64,000 nt of DNA from an uncultured Ignavibacteriota bacterium (GTDB lineage Bacteria; Bacteroidota; Ignavibacteria; UBA10030; UBA8401), in the NCBI GenBank assembly GCA_903884005.1, contig CAISDA010000008.1:1-64000 (forward strand), in the 5' to 3' direction. The position numbers and the translations under genes are program-made. Positions 35,768 to 44,150 of the stretch are shown in pieces. Under the pieces are notes generated by a model. That model worked only from the letters and a program-made list of their open reading frames with translations, did no database searches and was not told where the DNA came from. Numbering within the stretch: position 1 is the first letter of the stretch; each line of letters starts with the position of its first letter.

Positions 35768-37876
35768 ATGCGTATTTCAACGTTAATGACACTTCTTCTC
35801 GTCGGTGCCATGTGTGGTATCACCGGTTGCGCTTCACAAAAAGATGTGATCGTTGCCGAAGTCGCGAGCGAAAAAATCTCGCTGGTAGAATTTGAAACAA
35901 TGTACGCCAAGAATAATGGCGGATGGGATGGAGCCGCAAAAACCTCCATCGATGATCGTGAAAAATTTTTAGACCTCTACGTGAAATATAAATTGAAAGT
36001 CAAAGAAGCGTACGCACGCGGATATGATCAGGATCCGGAGCTTCGCAATGAGTTGAACGATTACAGAAAAAATCTGGCGGTTACCTACGTGATCGATAAG
36101 GAGGTCACCGGACCGGCACTGCAGGAAATGTATAGCCACCGTTCGCAGGAGATTCGCGCGAGCCATATTCTCATCACGGTGAAGGAGAATGCGTCGCCGG
36201 CCGACACGCTCGAGGCATATACCAAGGCGCTTGCGGTCATCGATTCGCTGAAGGCCGGCATTCCATTCGCGGAACTTGCTGTCCGGAACTCACAGGATCC
36301 GTCGGCTGCCAGCAATAAGGGCGACCTGTATTATTTTTCAGGCGGCGCAATGGTCCCTGAATTCGAACAAGCCGTGTTCGCGCTGCAGGTCGGGCAAGTG
36401 AGCCTGAAACCTATCCGCACGCAATTCGGCTTCCATATCATCAAAGTGACCGATCGAAAAACGAATCCGGGCCAGGTGAATCCCGCTCATATCATGAAAC
36501 GCCTGACGCGCACCTCGACTGCGGAAGATTCGGCAACTGCATGGAAGGATATTCGGGTCGTCCTGGATTCGCTGAAGGCAGGAGCGGATTTCGCGGATCT
36601 TGCCCGCCGCCATTCCGATGACACGTACTCAAGCCCGCAAGGCGGCGATCTCGGCCTTATCGAACGACGCAGAACGGTGAAAGAATTCGACTCGGTCGCC
36701 TTCGCACTGCAGGTTGGACATTTTTCGAATGTTGTCGTCACGCCCTTCGGCCTTCATATTATCAAGGTCCTCAAGACGGAGCCCGTGAAATCATTCAAGG
36801 AAATGGAACAGGATCTGAAGGCTGAATACCAGCGCACTCGCTATCAGTCGGATTATAACCGCTTGATCGTTCAGATGAAGAAGCAATACAATTATACGCA
36901 GGACGAGAATGCGCTGGCCGCATTTGCCGCCGCCGCCGATACGACCAAAACGACAGGCGATGCGAAATGGGACAGCACCATCACGGCGCCCCTCCGCGCC
37001 AAAACGCTTCTCACCATCAACGGACACGGTGTGTCCATCGATTCCGTGATCGCGTTGCAGAAGGTCAATTCAGACCTGCAGGCGCTGTCGTTGAAGGATG
37101 CCAAGACGTCGATCAGGACCATCGCCGATAAGATCGGCAGCAGCCTCGTCGTGGAGTATCACGCTCGGCTAATGGAAGATAAATTCCCCCGGTTCAAAGC
37201 GACGATGAAAGAGTACGAAGAGGGCATCCTGCTCTTCAAAGCGGAACAGGTAGAGGTCTGGAATAAAGTCTCGGCGAAGGATTCGCTTCTGCGTCTCTAT
37301 CATAAAGGGATCGCATCCAAATTCACCTGGCCGGACCGTGTGAACGCTCAGGAAATTTTTGTTCCAACCGACAGTATCGCCAGGGAAGTGAAAAGGGCGC
37401 TCGCAGGATACACGCGCGACTCGGTGGCGGCAAAATCAAAACGCTCGAAAAAACAGCAGATCATCACGATCGCGGTTCCCCCTCTCTCGTTCGATTCCGC
37501 CGCTGTTGTGTATAATCAGCATGAAACGACGAAAGGCAAAAAAGGCGTGTATGGCTTCCTTCCCGCAACACAGAATGAAATGACGGACAAAGCATGGAAG
37601 ATGGCCGAAGGCGCTGTAAGCGAGCCGTTCCCATTTGAAAATGGGATCACGATCGTGAAAACGCTGAAAAAAGACCCGGCACGCACGAAGACGTACGAAG
37701 AGGCAATGTCCGAAGTGTCGGGACAGTTCCAGGACGCCGAATCGAAACGCCTGGAAGACGTGTGGCAATCGTACCTGCTCAATAAATATCCGGTCGTGCT
37801 GCATAACGATGTCTTGAAAATGTCGTTCGCGCCTGGAACCCGGCAGGCACCGGCAAAGGATGATCAACAGGAATGA
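35768..37876 (+). CDS. Lipoprotein peptidyl-prolyl isomerase with two parvulin domains
   Basis: A 702-residue lipoprotein (lipobox GITGC) with a SurA-like N-terminal chaperone region. Two parvulin domains follow. The first (about 125-225) has IRASHILITV, GDLYYFSGGAMVPEFEQ and TQFGFHIIKV; the second (about 230-335) has VNPAHIMKRL, GGDLGLIERRRTVKEFD and TPFGLHIIKV. A long charged C-terminal part ends in a region with another parvulin-like YGFLPATQNEM block. It helps fold outer-membrane proteins in the periplasm. It overlaps the next gene by ATGA; CAAGGAG precedes its own ATG. Confidence 0.92.
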   Translation: MRISTLMTLLLVGAMCGITGCASQKDVIVAEVASEKISLVEFETMYAKNNGGWDGAAKTSIDDREKFLDLYVKYKLKVKEAYARGYDQDPELRNELNDYRKNLAVTYVIDKEVTGPALQEMYSHRSQEIRASHILITVKENASPADTLEAYTKALAVIDSLKAGIPFAELAVRNSQDPSAASNKGDLYYFSGGAMVPEFEQAVFALQVGQVSLKPIRTQFGFHIIKVTDRKTNPGQVNPAHIMKRLTRTSTAEDSATAWKDIRVVLDSLKAGADFADLARRHSDDTYSSPQGGDLGLIERRRTVKEFDSVAFALQVGHFSNVVVTPFGLHIIKVLKTEPVKSFKEMEQDLKAEYQRTRYQSDYNRLIVQMKKQYNYTQDENALAAFAAAADTTKTTGDAKWDSTITAPLRAKTLLTINGHGVSIDSVIALQKVNSDLQALSLKDAKTSIRTIADKIGSSLVVEYHARLMEDKFPRFKATMKEYEEGILLFKAEQVEVWNKVSAKDSLLRLYHKGIASKFTWPDRVNAQEIFVPTDSIAREVKRALAGYTRDSVAAKSKRSKKQQIITIAVPPLSFDSAAVVYNQHETTKGKKGVYGFLPATQNEMTDKAWKMAEGAVSEPFPFENGITIVKTLKKDPARTKTYEEAMSEVSGQFQDAESKRLEDVWQSYLLNKYPVVLHNDVLKMSFAPGTRQAPAKDDQQE

Positions 37877-38733
37877 TGAAGCTAGTCTTGGGCGCACGCC
37901 TGGCGGCAATCGCAGGCGTGTGCATGGTGTTTCTGTCCTGCGGCAAACCGCCGGTGCCGACGCAGGACCTCGCTCGCGTCAACGGCCGGTCTCTGACGAA
38001 GGAGATGATTGTTGCGCGCGCCGATGCGCCTCAGCAGCTCACCGATGCGCAGATCAAGATGTACGCGAACCGGTGGGTGATCTCCGAGATCCTCTATCAG
38101 GAGGCGATACGTCAAAAACTAGACCAGTCTGAAGCGGTGAAACGAAATCTGGAAGACGCTCAAAAACAATTGACCGTTGCGGCGCTCCTGGAGAAGGAAA
38201 TTATTTCGGTTCCGCCCGGCGCTGTTGCCGCCGGGAAGGTGCAGGCATACTACGATTCCCATGCCGACGAGTTTGCCGTTCGTGAACAGACCGTCTGGAT
38301 CGGGACCGCCATCTTCCGCGACAGGCGCTCGGCGGAACACTTCCGCGATGCCGCCCTCGGTTCCGAAGGCTGGAGCGCAGCCGTGACCGCCGCCCGGGCG
38401 TCGAATGTGATCGTGGATGCTGCCGACTCCGTCCTTCGTACGCAATCGACGCTCTACCCGAACGAACTCTGGCGCCTGGCATCCGCGATGCGGACGAATG
38501 ACGTGTCGTTTCCCGTAAAAACAAGCGCCGGGTTCTTCGTCATGAACTTGCTCGGCTCCATGAAACGCGGCGAAGCGGCGCCCCTTCGCTTCGTGGAAGA
38601 GAAGATACGGGAACGATTGAGCGTCGAATTACGTCAACAGATGTACAGCGAATATATTGAAATGCTCCGGAAAAAAAATAATGTGCAGTTGTTTTACGCC
38701 GATAAAGATACCCTCGCGTCCGTTGGCGAATAG
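37873..38733 (+). CDS. SurA-like periplasmic lipoprotein, degenerate isomerase
   Basis: A 286-residue lipoprotein (lipobox VFLSC). The N-terminal SurA-like helical region has [16 protein letters not shown] and [14 protein letters not shown]. The following region lines up with a parvulin domain in length, but the usual H-I-L-I and GGDLG motifs are missing, so isomerase activity is doubtful. A chaperone-only role is likely. It lies between two clear parvulin genes and overlaps the upstream one, so it belongs to the same operon. Confidence 0.82.
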   Translation: MMKLVLGARLAAIAGVCMVFLSCGKPPVPTQDLARVNGRSLTKEMIVARADAPQQLTDAQIKMYANRWVISEILYQEAIRQKLDQSEAVKRNLEDAQKQLTVAALLEKEIISVPPGAVAAGKVQAYYDSHADEFAVREQTVWIGTAIFRDRRSAEHFRDAALGSEGWSAAVTAARASNVIVDAADSVLRTQSTLYPNELWRLASAMRTNDVSFPVKTSAGFFVMNLLGSMKRGEAAPLRFVEEKIRERLSVELRQQMYSEYIEMLRKKNNVQLFYADKDTLASVGE

Positions 38734-38768
38734 TGTCATGTCCCGTGGTCGATTATGAAAGCAAATGT

Positions 38769-40061
38769 ATGATGAAAAAATATGGTTATGTGTGGCTGCT
38801 CCTGGTGTGGGCAGTAACGGCGTCGGCCCAGCAAACAGGCCGGCAGCAAACAATTGACAAGGTCGTTGCCGTGGTGGATAAGGAAGTGATCACGTTCTCA
38901 GATCTTGTGTTTTCGGTGCAGCAGTATGCGATGCAGAACAAGCTCGACCCGAAATCGTCCGATGTCCAGTCGCAAGTGCTCGACGGAATGATCAACGACA
39001 AGCTCATCCTCGCTCAGGCTCTCGAGGACAGCGTTATCGTCACGGAAGACGAGATCACCGACCGTCTCGACCGCCAGTTGAACATGCTCGTGCAGCGCGT
39101 CGGTTCGAAGGAAAAACTCGAAGAGATGTACGGCATGCCCATCGCACGCGTCAAGCGCGACTTCCAATATCGCGAAATGATCCGGAAGCAGCTCCTCGTC
39201 GAAAAAGTACAGCAGACCCGCAACGCGTCCCTGGCCGTGTCGCGCCGCGAAGTGGAAGAGTTCTTCGAACAATACCGCGACAGCATTCCCAAAGTTCCCA
39301 CGGAATATGAACTCAGCCACATCTATATACAGCCGAAGCCCGATTCGGCCGTCACTCACGCCGCGTTACGACGCGCCCTCGGGCTCATCGACAGCGTGAA
39401 GGCGGGCACCGATTTCGGCGACCTCGCTAAGCGATATTCCATCGATCCCGGTTCCGCTGCGCAGGGCGGCGATCTCGGCTGGGTCCGCCGCGGCTCGTTC
39501 GTCAAGGAATTTGAAGAAGCAACATTCACACTCAAAGAAAAAGAGATCTCCAAACCCGTCAAGACCCAGTTCGGATATCATGTTATTCAGTTGATGGAAC
39601 GCCGCGGTGAATCCGTGCATCCCCGTCATATCCTGCTGCCCATTGAACAATCACAGGCCAATGACGACTCGACCATCGCCTTGCTGAACCGCATCCGGAT
39701 CCGTCCCGATGCGAAGACGTCGTTTGCCGTCCTCGCCAAAAAATATTCCGAAGACAACGATACGAAGGATATCGGGGGCGATCTGGGCAAAGTGGCCGTC
39801 GATCAGATCGACGCGGCCTATGTGGATGTCGTTAAATCGGCTGCACCGCGTGAAATTACCGAGCCCAAAAAACTTACCGTTGGCAGCAAATACGGATACC
39901 ACATCATTTACGTCCGGTCCGTCGTGCCAGAACACATGATCAATATCAACGATGACTACCACCGGCTCGAACAGCTCGCGCTCCAGGTGAAAAGTACGAC
40001 TCATTATCAGCAGTGGGTCGAAGAAATGCGGAAAACTATTTACTGGGAAAAGAAACTCTAA
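38769..40061 (+). CDS. surA: Periplasmic chaperone SurA
   Basis: A 430-residue soluble periplasmic protein. The signal peptide is [20 protein letters not shown]. The N-terminal domain has [18 protein letters not shown] and [15 protein letters not shown]. Parvulin domain 1 (about 180-290) has [28 protein letters not shown] and [10 protein letters not shown]; domain 2 (about 295-400) has [19 protein letters not shown] and KYGYHIIYV. It delivers unfolded outer-membrane proteins to the BAM complex. An in-frame ATG at 38733 would add 12 residues ahead of the signal peptide and is not preferred. Confidence 0.93.
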   Translation: MMKKYGYVWLLLVWAVTASAQQTGRQQTIDKVVAVVDKEVITFSDLVFSVQQYAMQNKLDPKSSDVQSQVLDGMINDKLILAQALEDSVIVTEDEITDRLDRQLNMLVQRVGSKEKLEEMYGMPIARVKRDFQYREMIRKQLLVEKVQQTRNASLAVSRREVEEFFEQYRDSIPKVPTEYELSHIYIQPKPDSAVTHAALRRALGLIDSVKAGTDFGDLAKRYSIDPGSAAQGGDLGWVRRGSFVKEFEEATFTLKEKEISKPVKTQFGYHVIQLMERRGESVHPRHILLPIEQSQANDDSTIALLNRIRIRPDAKTSFAVLAKKYSEDNDTKDIGGDLGKVAVDQIDAAYVDVVKSAAPREITEPKKLTVGSKYGYHIIYVRSVVPEHMININDDYHRLEQLALQVKSTTHYQQWVEEMRKTIYWEKKL

Positions 40062-40082
40062 GAAAAAGATACGCTCTCTGCC

Positions 40083-40111
40083 TTGCAGTTTTGGGAAAAT
40101 TCCCTTATATT
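40083..40111 (+). promoter_or_regulatory. Promoter of rpsT
   Basis: TTGCAG (40083-40088), 17 bases, TATATT (40106-40111); the leader is about 40 bases. Confidence 0.6.
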
Positions 40112-40158
40112 GATATATTGAAATCATCCATACGCAATAATTCACAAAGGATTGTAAG

Positions 40159-40413
40159 ATGGCCCAGCACAAATCGTCAATGAAGCGGATCCGTTCTACC
40201 GAGACCCGTCACAAACGCAATACCGCACAAGAATCGGCAATGAAAACGATCATTAAAAAAGTGCGCACTGAAAAAGACAAAGTGAAAGCGGTCGCCGTGT
40301 TGAAAGAAGCGACCTCGACACTCGACAAACTTGCGCTGAAGCGCGTTATTCATCCCAATAAAGCGTCCAACCAAAAATCGAAATTGACAAAAGTGGTGAA
40401 CGCCTTAAAATGA
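40159..40413 (+). CDS. rpsT: 30S ribosomal protein S20
   Basis: An 84-residue basic helical protein of standard length: AQHKSSMKRIRSTETRHKRN at the start and RVIHPNKASNQKSKLTKVVN at the end are typical S20. An AAAGGA site precedes the ATG. It has its own promoter and terminator. Confidence 0.96.
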   Translation: MAQHKSSMKRIRSTETRHKRNTAQESAMKTIIKKVRTEKDKVKAVAVLKEATSTLDKLALKRVIHPNKASNQKSKLTKVVNALK

Positions 40414-40454
40414 TGTGCGTTGGTTCCCGCTTCCCCGGATCTTTGACATGAATC

Positions 40455-40488
40455 GAGCAGAAGAGAGATCTTTCTGCTCTTTTTTTTT
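40455..40488 (+). terminator. Intrinsic terminator of rpsT
   Basis: Arms GAGCAGAA (40455-40462) and TTCTGCTC (40472-40479), followed by nine T. Confidence 0.92.
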
Positions 40489-40548
40489 CACTCTCGACGG
40501 CGGCGGATGAAGCACGCATCGGTCTCGAAACCGGCTCCATGCCGGTGC

Positions 40549-40576
40549 TTGATTTTTCACAAGAAAGTTTTATATT
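40549..40576 (+). promoter_or_regulatory. Candidate promoter of the NRAMP operon
   Basis: TTGATT (40549-40554), 16 bases, TATATT (40571-40576). Transcription from about 40583 would give a leader of roughly 410 bases before the NRAMP ATG. Confidence 0.45.
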
Positions 40577-40582
40577 GGTTTT

Positions 40583-40993
40583 ACATCGCATGTGCATATA
40601 TGCGTGTCCGTGCATCCATTGATGCGGCTGTGTGTCGGCCGCGCGCCGATGGATCATTCACTAACGAATATGGTTTTATGGACGACCCTGGCAGTAACAG
40701 TACCACGATGTCGGCAGGACCGCTGGCGCATTGTTCCAGCTCTCGCAGTGATGGTCGAGTGGAAGCTTTCTCCTCCGCAGAGTAAGTTCCCTTGATTTGT
40801 TCTCCTTCACTCCCTGTGCCGGCCTGCATCGCGGCGATGTGTGAGTGAAGCGAGAATTGATACGATCCCATACGTGTTCAATCGAATGTCCTGCCCCCTG
40901 TGTGCGCAGCGCCATTCGGTACCCCTCGCAACTCCTCACTCTCTGTGCGCTCATCCTCTTCCATGGTTCCCTTTCTTCGAAATAGGCCGCTCT
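40583..40993 (+). promoter_or_regulatory. Long structured leader of the NRAMP operon (candidate metal-responsive RNA)
   Basis: No convincing gene lies in these ~410 bases. Two nested hairpins are visible. In the first, ATCCAT (40614-40619) pairs with ATGGAT (40649-40654) around an inner stem GCGGC/GCCGC (40624-40628 with 40638-40642). In the second, CTTCACTC (40805-40812) pairs with GAGTGAAG (40843-40850) around an inner stem CATCG/CGATG (40827-40831 with 40835-40839). The patterns of the known M-box and yybP-ykoY riboswitches were not recognised. Confidence 0.45.
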
Positions 40994-42313
40994 ATGTTTT
41001 GGTTGAGTAAAACGATACACACGATCAGCCGCACGAAGAGACGATTGCTCGTCTTGCTTGCAGTGCTGGGCCCCGGTATCATCACGATGGTCGCCGATAA
41101 CGACGCCGGCGGTATCTCCACCTATGCGGTGACCGGTTCGAAATACGGGTTTAATTTTCTGTGGGTCTTCTTCATCCTCATCCCTATGGCATACTACGTC
41201 CAGGAGATGACGGTGCGGCTCGGTGCGGTGACCAAGCGCGGCCACGGCGAAGCGATCTTCGACGGGTTCGGTCCGTTCTGGGGCTGGTTCTCCATTTTCG
41301 ATCTCGCGCTGATAAATTTTCTTACCCTCGTCACCGAGTACATCGGCATGACCGAGGCCATGAGCATGTTCGGCATCCCTCCATGGATCACCTTCCTCGT
41401 CGTGACGCTGATCCTCTTCGGCGTCGTTCTCTCGGGCGAATATTGGACATTCGAAAAGATCACGCTGCTGTTCTGTGTCTTCAACCTCGTCTATATTCCC
41501 GCAGCATTGTGGGCAATGGACATGCCATCCGCTCCCGGATGGGGCAGCGTCATGAAGGGCTTCTACCGTCCCGAATTCCCCGGCGGCTTCACGCCCGATT
41601 TGATCTTCCTGCTCATGGCAAATATCGGGACCACGATCACGCCCTGGCAGATCTTCTTCCAGCAAAGTGCCGTGGTCGACAAGGGCATGGATGTGCACGA
41701 TATTAAAGCCGGACAGATCGATACACTTGTCGGCTCCACCCTGACCGGGATCATCGCCATTTTCATCATCATCACCACCGGAGCGGCCTTTTATTACCAC
41801 ACTCCCCAAATTGTTGTCGAGAGCGCCAAGGATACGGCGAACGCCCTTGCGCCGCTGCTTCCGCACGCGGAAGGGGAATGGGCGCGGCGCCTGTTTGCGA
41901 TCGGCCTGTTCGATGCCGGTTTCCTCGGCGCGCTCTGCATCTCGCTCTCCACATCGTGGGCCGTCGGAGAGGTCTTCGGCTGGGCGCACTCGCTCAATAA
42001 AAGCGTCAAGGACGCCCCGTGGTTCTATGTCGTCTACTTGTTCATGCTCCTCGGCGCCGGCGCGATCGTGCTCATTCCGGGCGCGCCTCTTATCGCCATC
42101 ACGATGTTCGTGCAGGTGGTGGCCGTTACGCTCCTGCCCGCGGCGCTCATGTTCCTCATTCTGCTCCTGAACGACAAGCCCCTCATGGGCGACAATGTCA
42201 ATACGCGGTGGCAGAATATTGCAAACTGGACTATCATTATTTTTGTTATTATTATGTCGACGTTGTTCGCTGTATCAGTGATTTTCCCTGAATTCTTCGG
42301 CGCTGCCCGATAA
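40994..42313 (+). CDS. Divergent NRAMP-family divalent metal transporter
   Basis: A 439-residue membrane protein with about 11 helices and the NRAMP fold. The first helix has GPGIITMVADNDAGG (residues 26-40), where classical Mn/Fe transporters have DPGN. In helix 6 the usual metal-binding MPH motif is replaced by ANIGTTITPWQIFFQQSAV. Loss of the metal-binding Met is known from NRAMP-related magnesium transporters (NRMT), so Mg2+ or a mix of divalent ions is a fair guess. The next gene, 14 bases away, encodes a soluble MgtE-like regulatory module, which supports magnesium. No ribosome site stands out, and upstream in-frame ATGs do not match the family. Confidence 0.88.
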   Translation: MFWLSKTIHTISRTKRRLLVLLAVLGPGIITMVADNDAGGISTYAVTGSKYGFNFLWVFFILIPMAYYVQEMTVRLGAVTKRGHGEAIFDGFGPFWGWFSIFDLALINFLTLVTEYIGMTEAMSMFGIPPWITFLVVTLILFGVVLSGEYWTFEKITLLFCVFNLVYIPAALWAMDMPSAPGWGSVMKGFYRPEFPGGFTPDLIFLLMANIGTTITPWQIFFQQSAVVDKGMDVHDIKAGQIDTLVGSTLTGIIAIFIIITTGAAFYYHTPQIVVESAKDTANALAPLLPHAEGEWARRLFAIGLFDAGFLGALCISLSTSWAVGEVFGWAHSLNKSVKDAPWFYVVYLFMLLGAGAIVLIPGAPLIAITMFVQVVAVTLLPAALMFLILLLNDKPLMGDNVNTRWQNIANWTIIIFVIIMSTLFAVSVIFPEFFGAAR

Positions 42314-42327
42314 GAGAAGAGGCACTT

Positions 42328-43620
42328 ATGACGACTCAAACCGTACAGTCAAACGATTCCGCATCGATCACTCAGGCGCACTACTTCCACAGTTTTTTTT
42401 ATTTTTCACAATTGCTGAAGCGTTCCGTCTGCATGGGGAATAATAAAAAGAAAGTGGGGAAGGTGGCGGACCTCGTCTTCCGTCTTGTCGATCCGTTCCC
42501 CGATGCGGTCGGCATCATTGTCCACCACGGAGGAGGGCGTCCGGACGAGCTCATACCGTGGGAAAAGATCATTAAAATTGAAGACCGCGGCATATTTTAT
42601 GCGCCGGCGGAAAACGGACAGCCCTATCCGAAGTTTGTCGATCAGTCCGGGTGGCTGCTCCTGAATGAACATCTCATGGGCCGGACCATCCTCGACATCG
42701 ACGGGCGCCGCGTCGAAGTCGTCAACGACGTCCACCTGCTGCAGGCGGGCGGAAAATTATTCATCGTGCACGTCGACCTTTCCTTTAACGGTTTCTTGAG
42801 GAAGTGGGGAGTGGACAAATATATTTTCCTGAAGGATAATCTTATCCCCTGGAAATATGTGCAGCCGCTGTCGATGGAGGACACGGGCGCGAAGGATTCG
42901 ATGACGCTCTCGCTGACGCGCGAACAGATCCGGGACCTCCCGGGCGAGGATCTCGCCGACGCCCTCGAAGAACTCACGGGCAACGAACAGCAGGCGGTGT
43001 TCTCAGCGCTCGACTCCGAAAAGGCAGCCGAAGTGCTCACCGAGGCCGAACCCCGCGCGCAGCGCCAGCTCGTCGCCAATTTGCGGAAAGAAAAGGCGCG
43101 GTCGATCATTACGGAAATGTCCGTGCCGCAGCTCGTGGCGCTCTTCTCGGTGCTCTCGCACGACCAGATGTCGTCGATGATGGAATTAGTGCCGAAGGAG
43201 GAGGCCGAAAAGATCCGCGCTCTCCTCGATCAGGATGAGACGGTTGCACGGTCGCTCATGTCCGCGCTCTATGTTGCCGTGCCGGAACACACGACCGCCG
43301 GCGAATTGCTCCATAAGCTCCGTGCATCGGAATACGAATTGGATGCGATCCCGTATATCTATATCGTCGCCGACGACAACCGCCTCATCGGTGTCGTCGA
43401 TCTGCGCGAGATCGTTCTCTCGACCCCCGAGGCGGTGCTCGGGCAGCTCATGACCGCTCCCGTGGTCACCGTGCCCGACATCGAGATCGCCGAAGAGATC
43501 GCCGACCTGTTTGAAAAATATAATTATCATATGCTGCCGGTGGTCGACGCAGACGATCATCTCATCGGCGTCGTCCATTACGACGATATCATGAAGGGAC
43601 TCACCGCCCGTCCCAATTGA
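42328..43620 (+). CDS. Soluble MgtE-like regulatory protein (PRC-like, MgtE_N, two CBS)
   Basis: A 430-residue cytoplasmic protein without membrane helices. The first ~190 residues contain two PRC-barrel-like segments (KKVGKVADLVFRLVDPFPDA; LLNEHLMGRTILDIDGRRVE). Residues ~200-300 are an MgtE_N-type helical domain (LPGEDLADALEELTGNEQQA, EVLTEAEPRAQRQLVANL). The rest is a CBS pair (IPYIYIVADDNRLIGVVDLR; MLPVVDADDHLIGVVHYDD). In MgtE channels this module senses Mg2+ and gates the pore, but here the pore domain is absent. Being directly behind the NRAMP gene, it may control that transporter instead. The first ~35 residues match nothing known. Confidence 0.87.
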   Translation: MTTQTVQSNDSASITQAHYFHSFFYFSQLLKRSVCMGNNKKKVGKVADLVFRLVDPFPDAVGIIVHHGGGRPDELIPWEKIIKIEDRGIFYAPAENGQPYPKFVDQSGWLLLNEHLMGRTILDIDGRRVEVVNDVHLLQAGGKLFIVHVDLSFNGFLRKWGVDKYIFLKDNLIPWKYVQPLSMEDTGAKDSMTLSLTREQIRDLPGEDLADALEELTGNEQQAVFSALDSEKAAEVLTEAEPRAQRQLVANLRKEKARSIITEMSVPQLVALFSVLSHDQMSSMMELVPKEEAEKIRALLDQDETVARSLMSALYVAVPEHTTAGELLHKLRASEYELDAIPYIYIVADDNRLIGVVDLREIVLSTPEAVLGQLMTAPVVTVPDIEIAEEIADLFEKYNYHMLPVVDADDHLIGVVHYDDIMKGLTARPN

Positions 43621-43670
43621 CCTGCAACGTATCGAGAAAAAATGTACCTGCTCAAGCGTAATCTTGAGTC

Positions 43671-43823
43671 CCTGTCATTCTAAGGTTCTCATCTTGAGAG
43701 AGTCAAGAATCTTCAAGCATATGACATGTGTACTCTGTCATTCTGAGCGCAAGCGAAGAATCTTACATCGTATGAGCCGCCGGCAAGATTCTTCAGTCGC
43801 TCGAGTTCCTTCAGAATGGGACA
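43671..43823. repeat. Inverted repeat of the TGTCATTCTGAG...GAAGAATCT type
   Basis: The right part (43736-43823) is a long imperfect palindrome: TGTCATTCTGAGCG...GAAGAATCTT faces AAGATTCTTC...TCAGAATGGGACA. A diverged single copy (TGTCATTCTAAGG...CAAGAATCTT) sits just before it at about 43671-43714. Similar intergenic repeats occur in many bacterial genomes. It lies between the MgtE-like gene and a small membrane-protein gene. Confidence 0.75.
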
Positions 43824-43872
43824 ATGATTTTGGTGCACGCTGAATAATTACGAAAATAAAATAGGAGTCCGT

Positions 43873-44052
43873 ATGCCGCGTATTCACATGACGCGCTCTG
43901 TAAAGATGGCCTTGTATGCGTTGCGCATCTATTTGATCCTGCTGCTGGGACTCATCATCCTGAAGTTCGTGTTGCTGTTCTACAACGGACAAAAAAAAGA
44001 GGCGCCGGTTCACTCGGCGCCTCAATCATCACAACTCCGCAACAGTCTGTAG
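43873..44052 (+). CDS. Small single-helix membrane protein
   Basis: A 59-residue protein with a basic N-terminus (MPRIHMTRSVKMALYALRIY), one strong transmembrane helix (LILLLGLIILKFVLLFY) and a polar tail. AGGAG lies 8 bases before the ATG, a good ribosome site, and an A/T-rich region precedes it. No homologous family is recognised. The last codons overlap a terminator for the opposite strand, and the stop codon itself is part of repeat copy C. Confidence 0.5.
   Translation: MPRIHMTRSVKMALYALRIYLILLLGLIILKFVLLFYNGQKKEAPVHSAPQSSQLRNSL
43991..44023 (-). terminator. Terminator of the minus-strand sua5-to-S9 operon
   Basis: A 9-bp stem GAGGCGCCG/CGGCGCCTC (43999-44007 with 44015-44023), followed on the minus strand by eight T (43991-43998). 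Confidence 0.88.
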
Positions 44053-44137
44053 CGTTCACGAATCTGGGGCTCACCACCCCACATAAAAATGCACGTTTCA
44101 CAGACGCAGCATTGCAGGGCGAGAGTGTATCTCGCCC
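44048..44137. repeat. Modular hairpin repeat, copy C
   Basis: TGTAGCGTTCACGAA, a first hairpin TGGGG/CCCCA around CTCACCA, the spacer GACGCAGCATTG, and the core GGGCGAGA (44117-44124) with TCTCGCCC (44130-44137). It lies between convergent genes. Confidence 0.82.
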
Positions 44138-44150
44138 CGCCAATTCGCGA

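Noticed and set aside
40583-40993. Known M-box or yybP-ykoY riboswitch before the NRAMP gene
   Set aside because: The conserved cores of these classes could not be found; only unnamed hairpins are visible.
40676-41989. A 437-codon open frame on the minus strand opposite the NRAMP gene
   Set aside because: Low-complexity charged product; the plus strand encodes a clear membrane transporter over the same bases.
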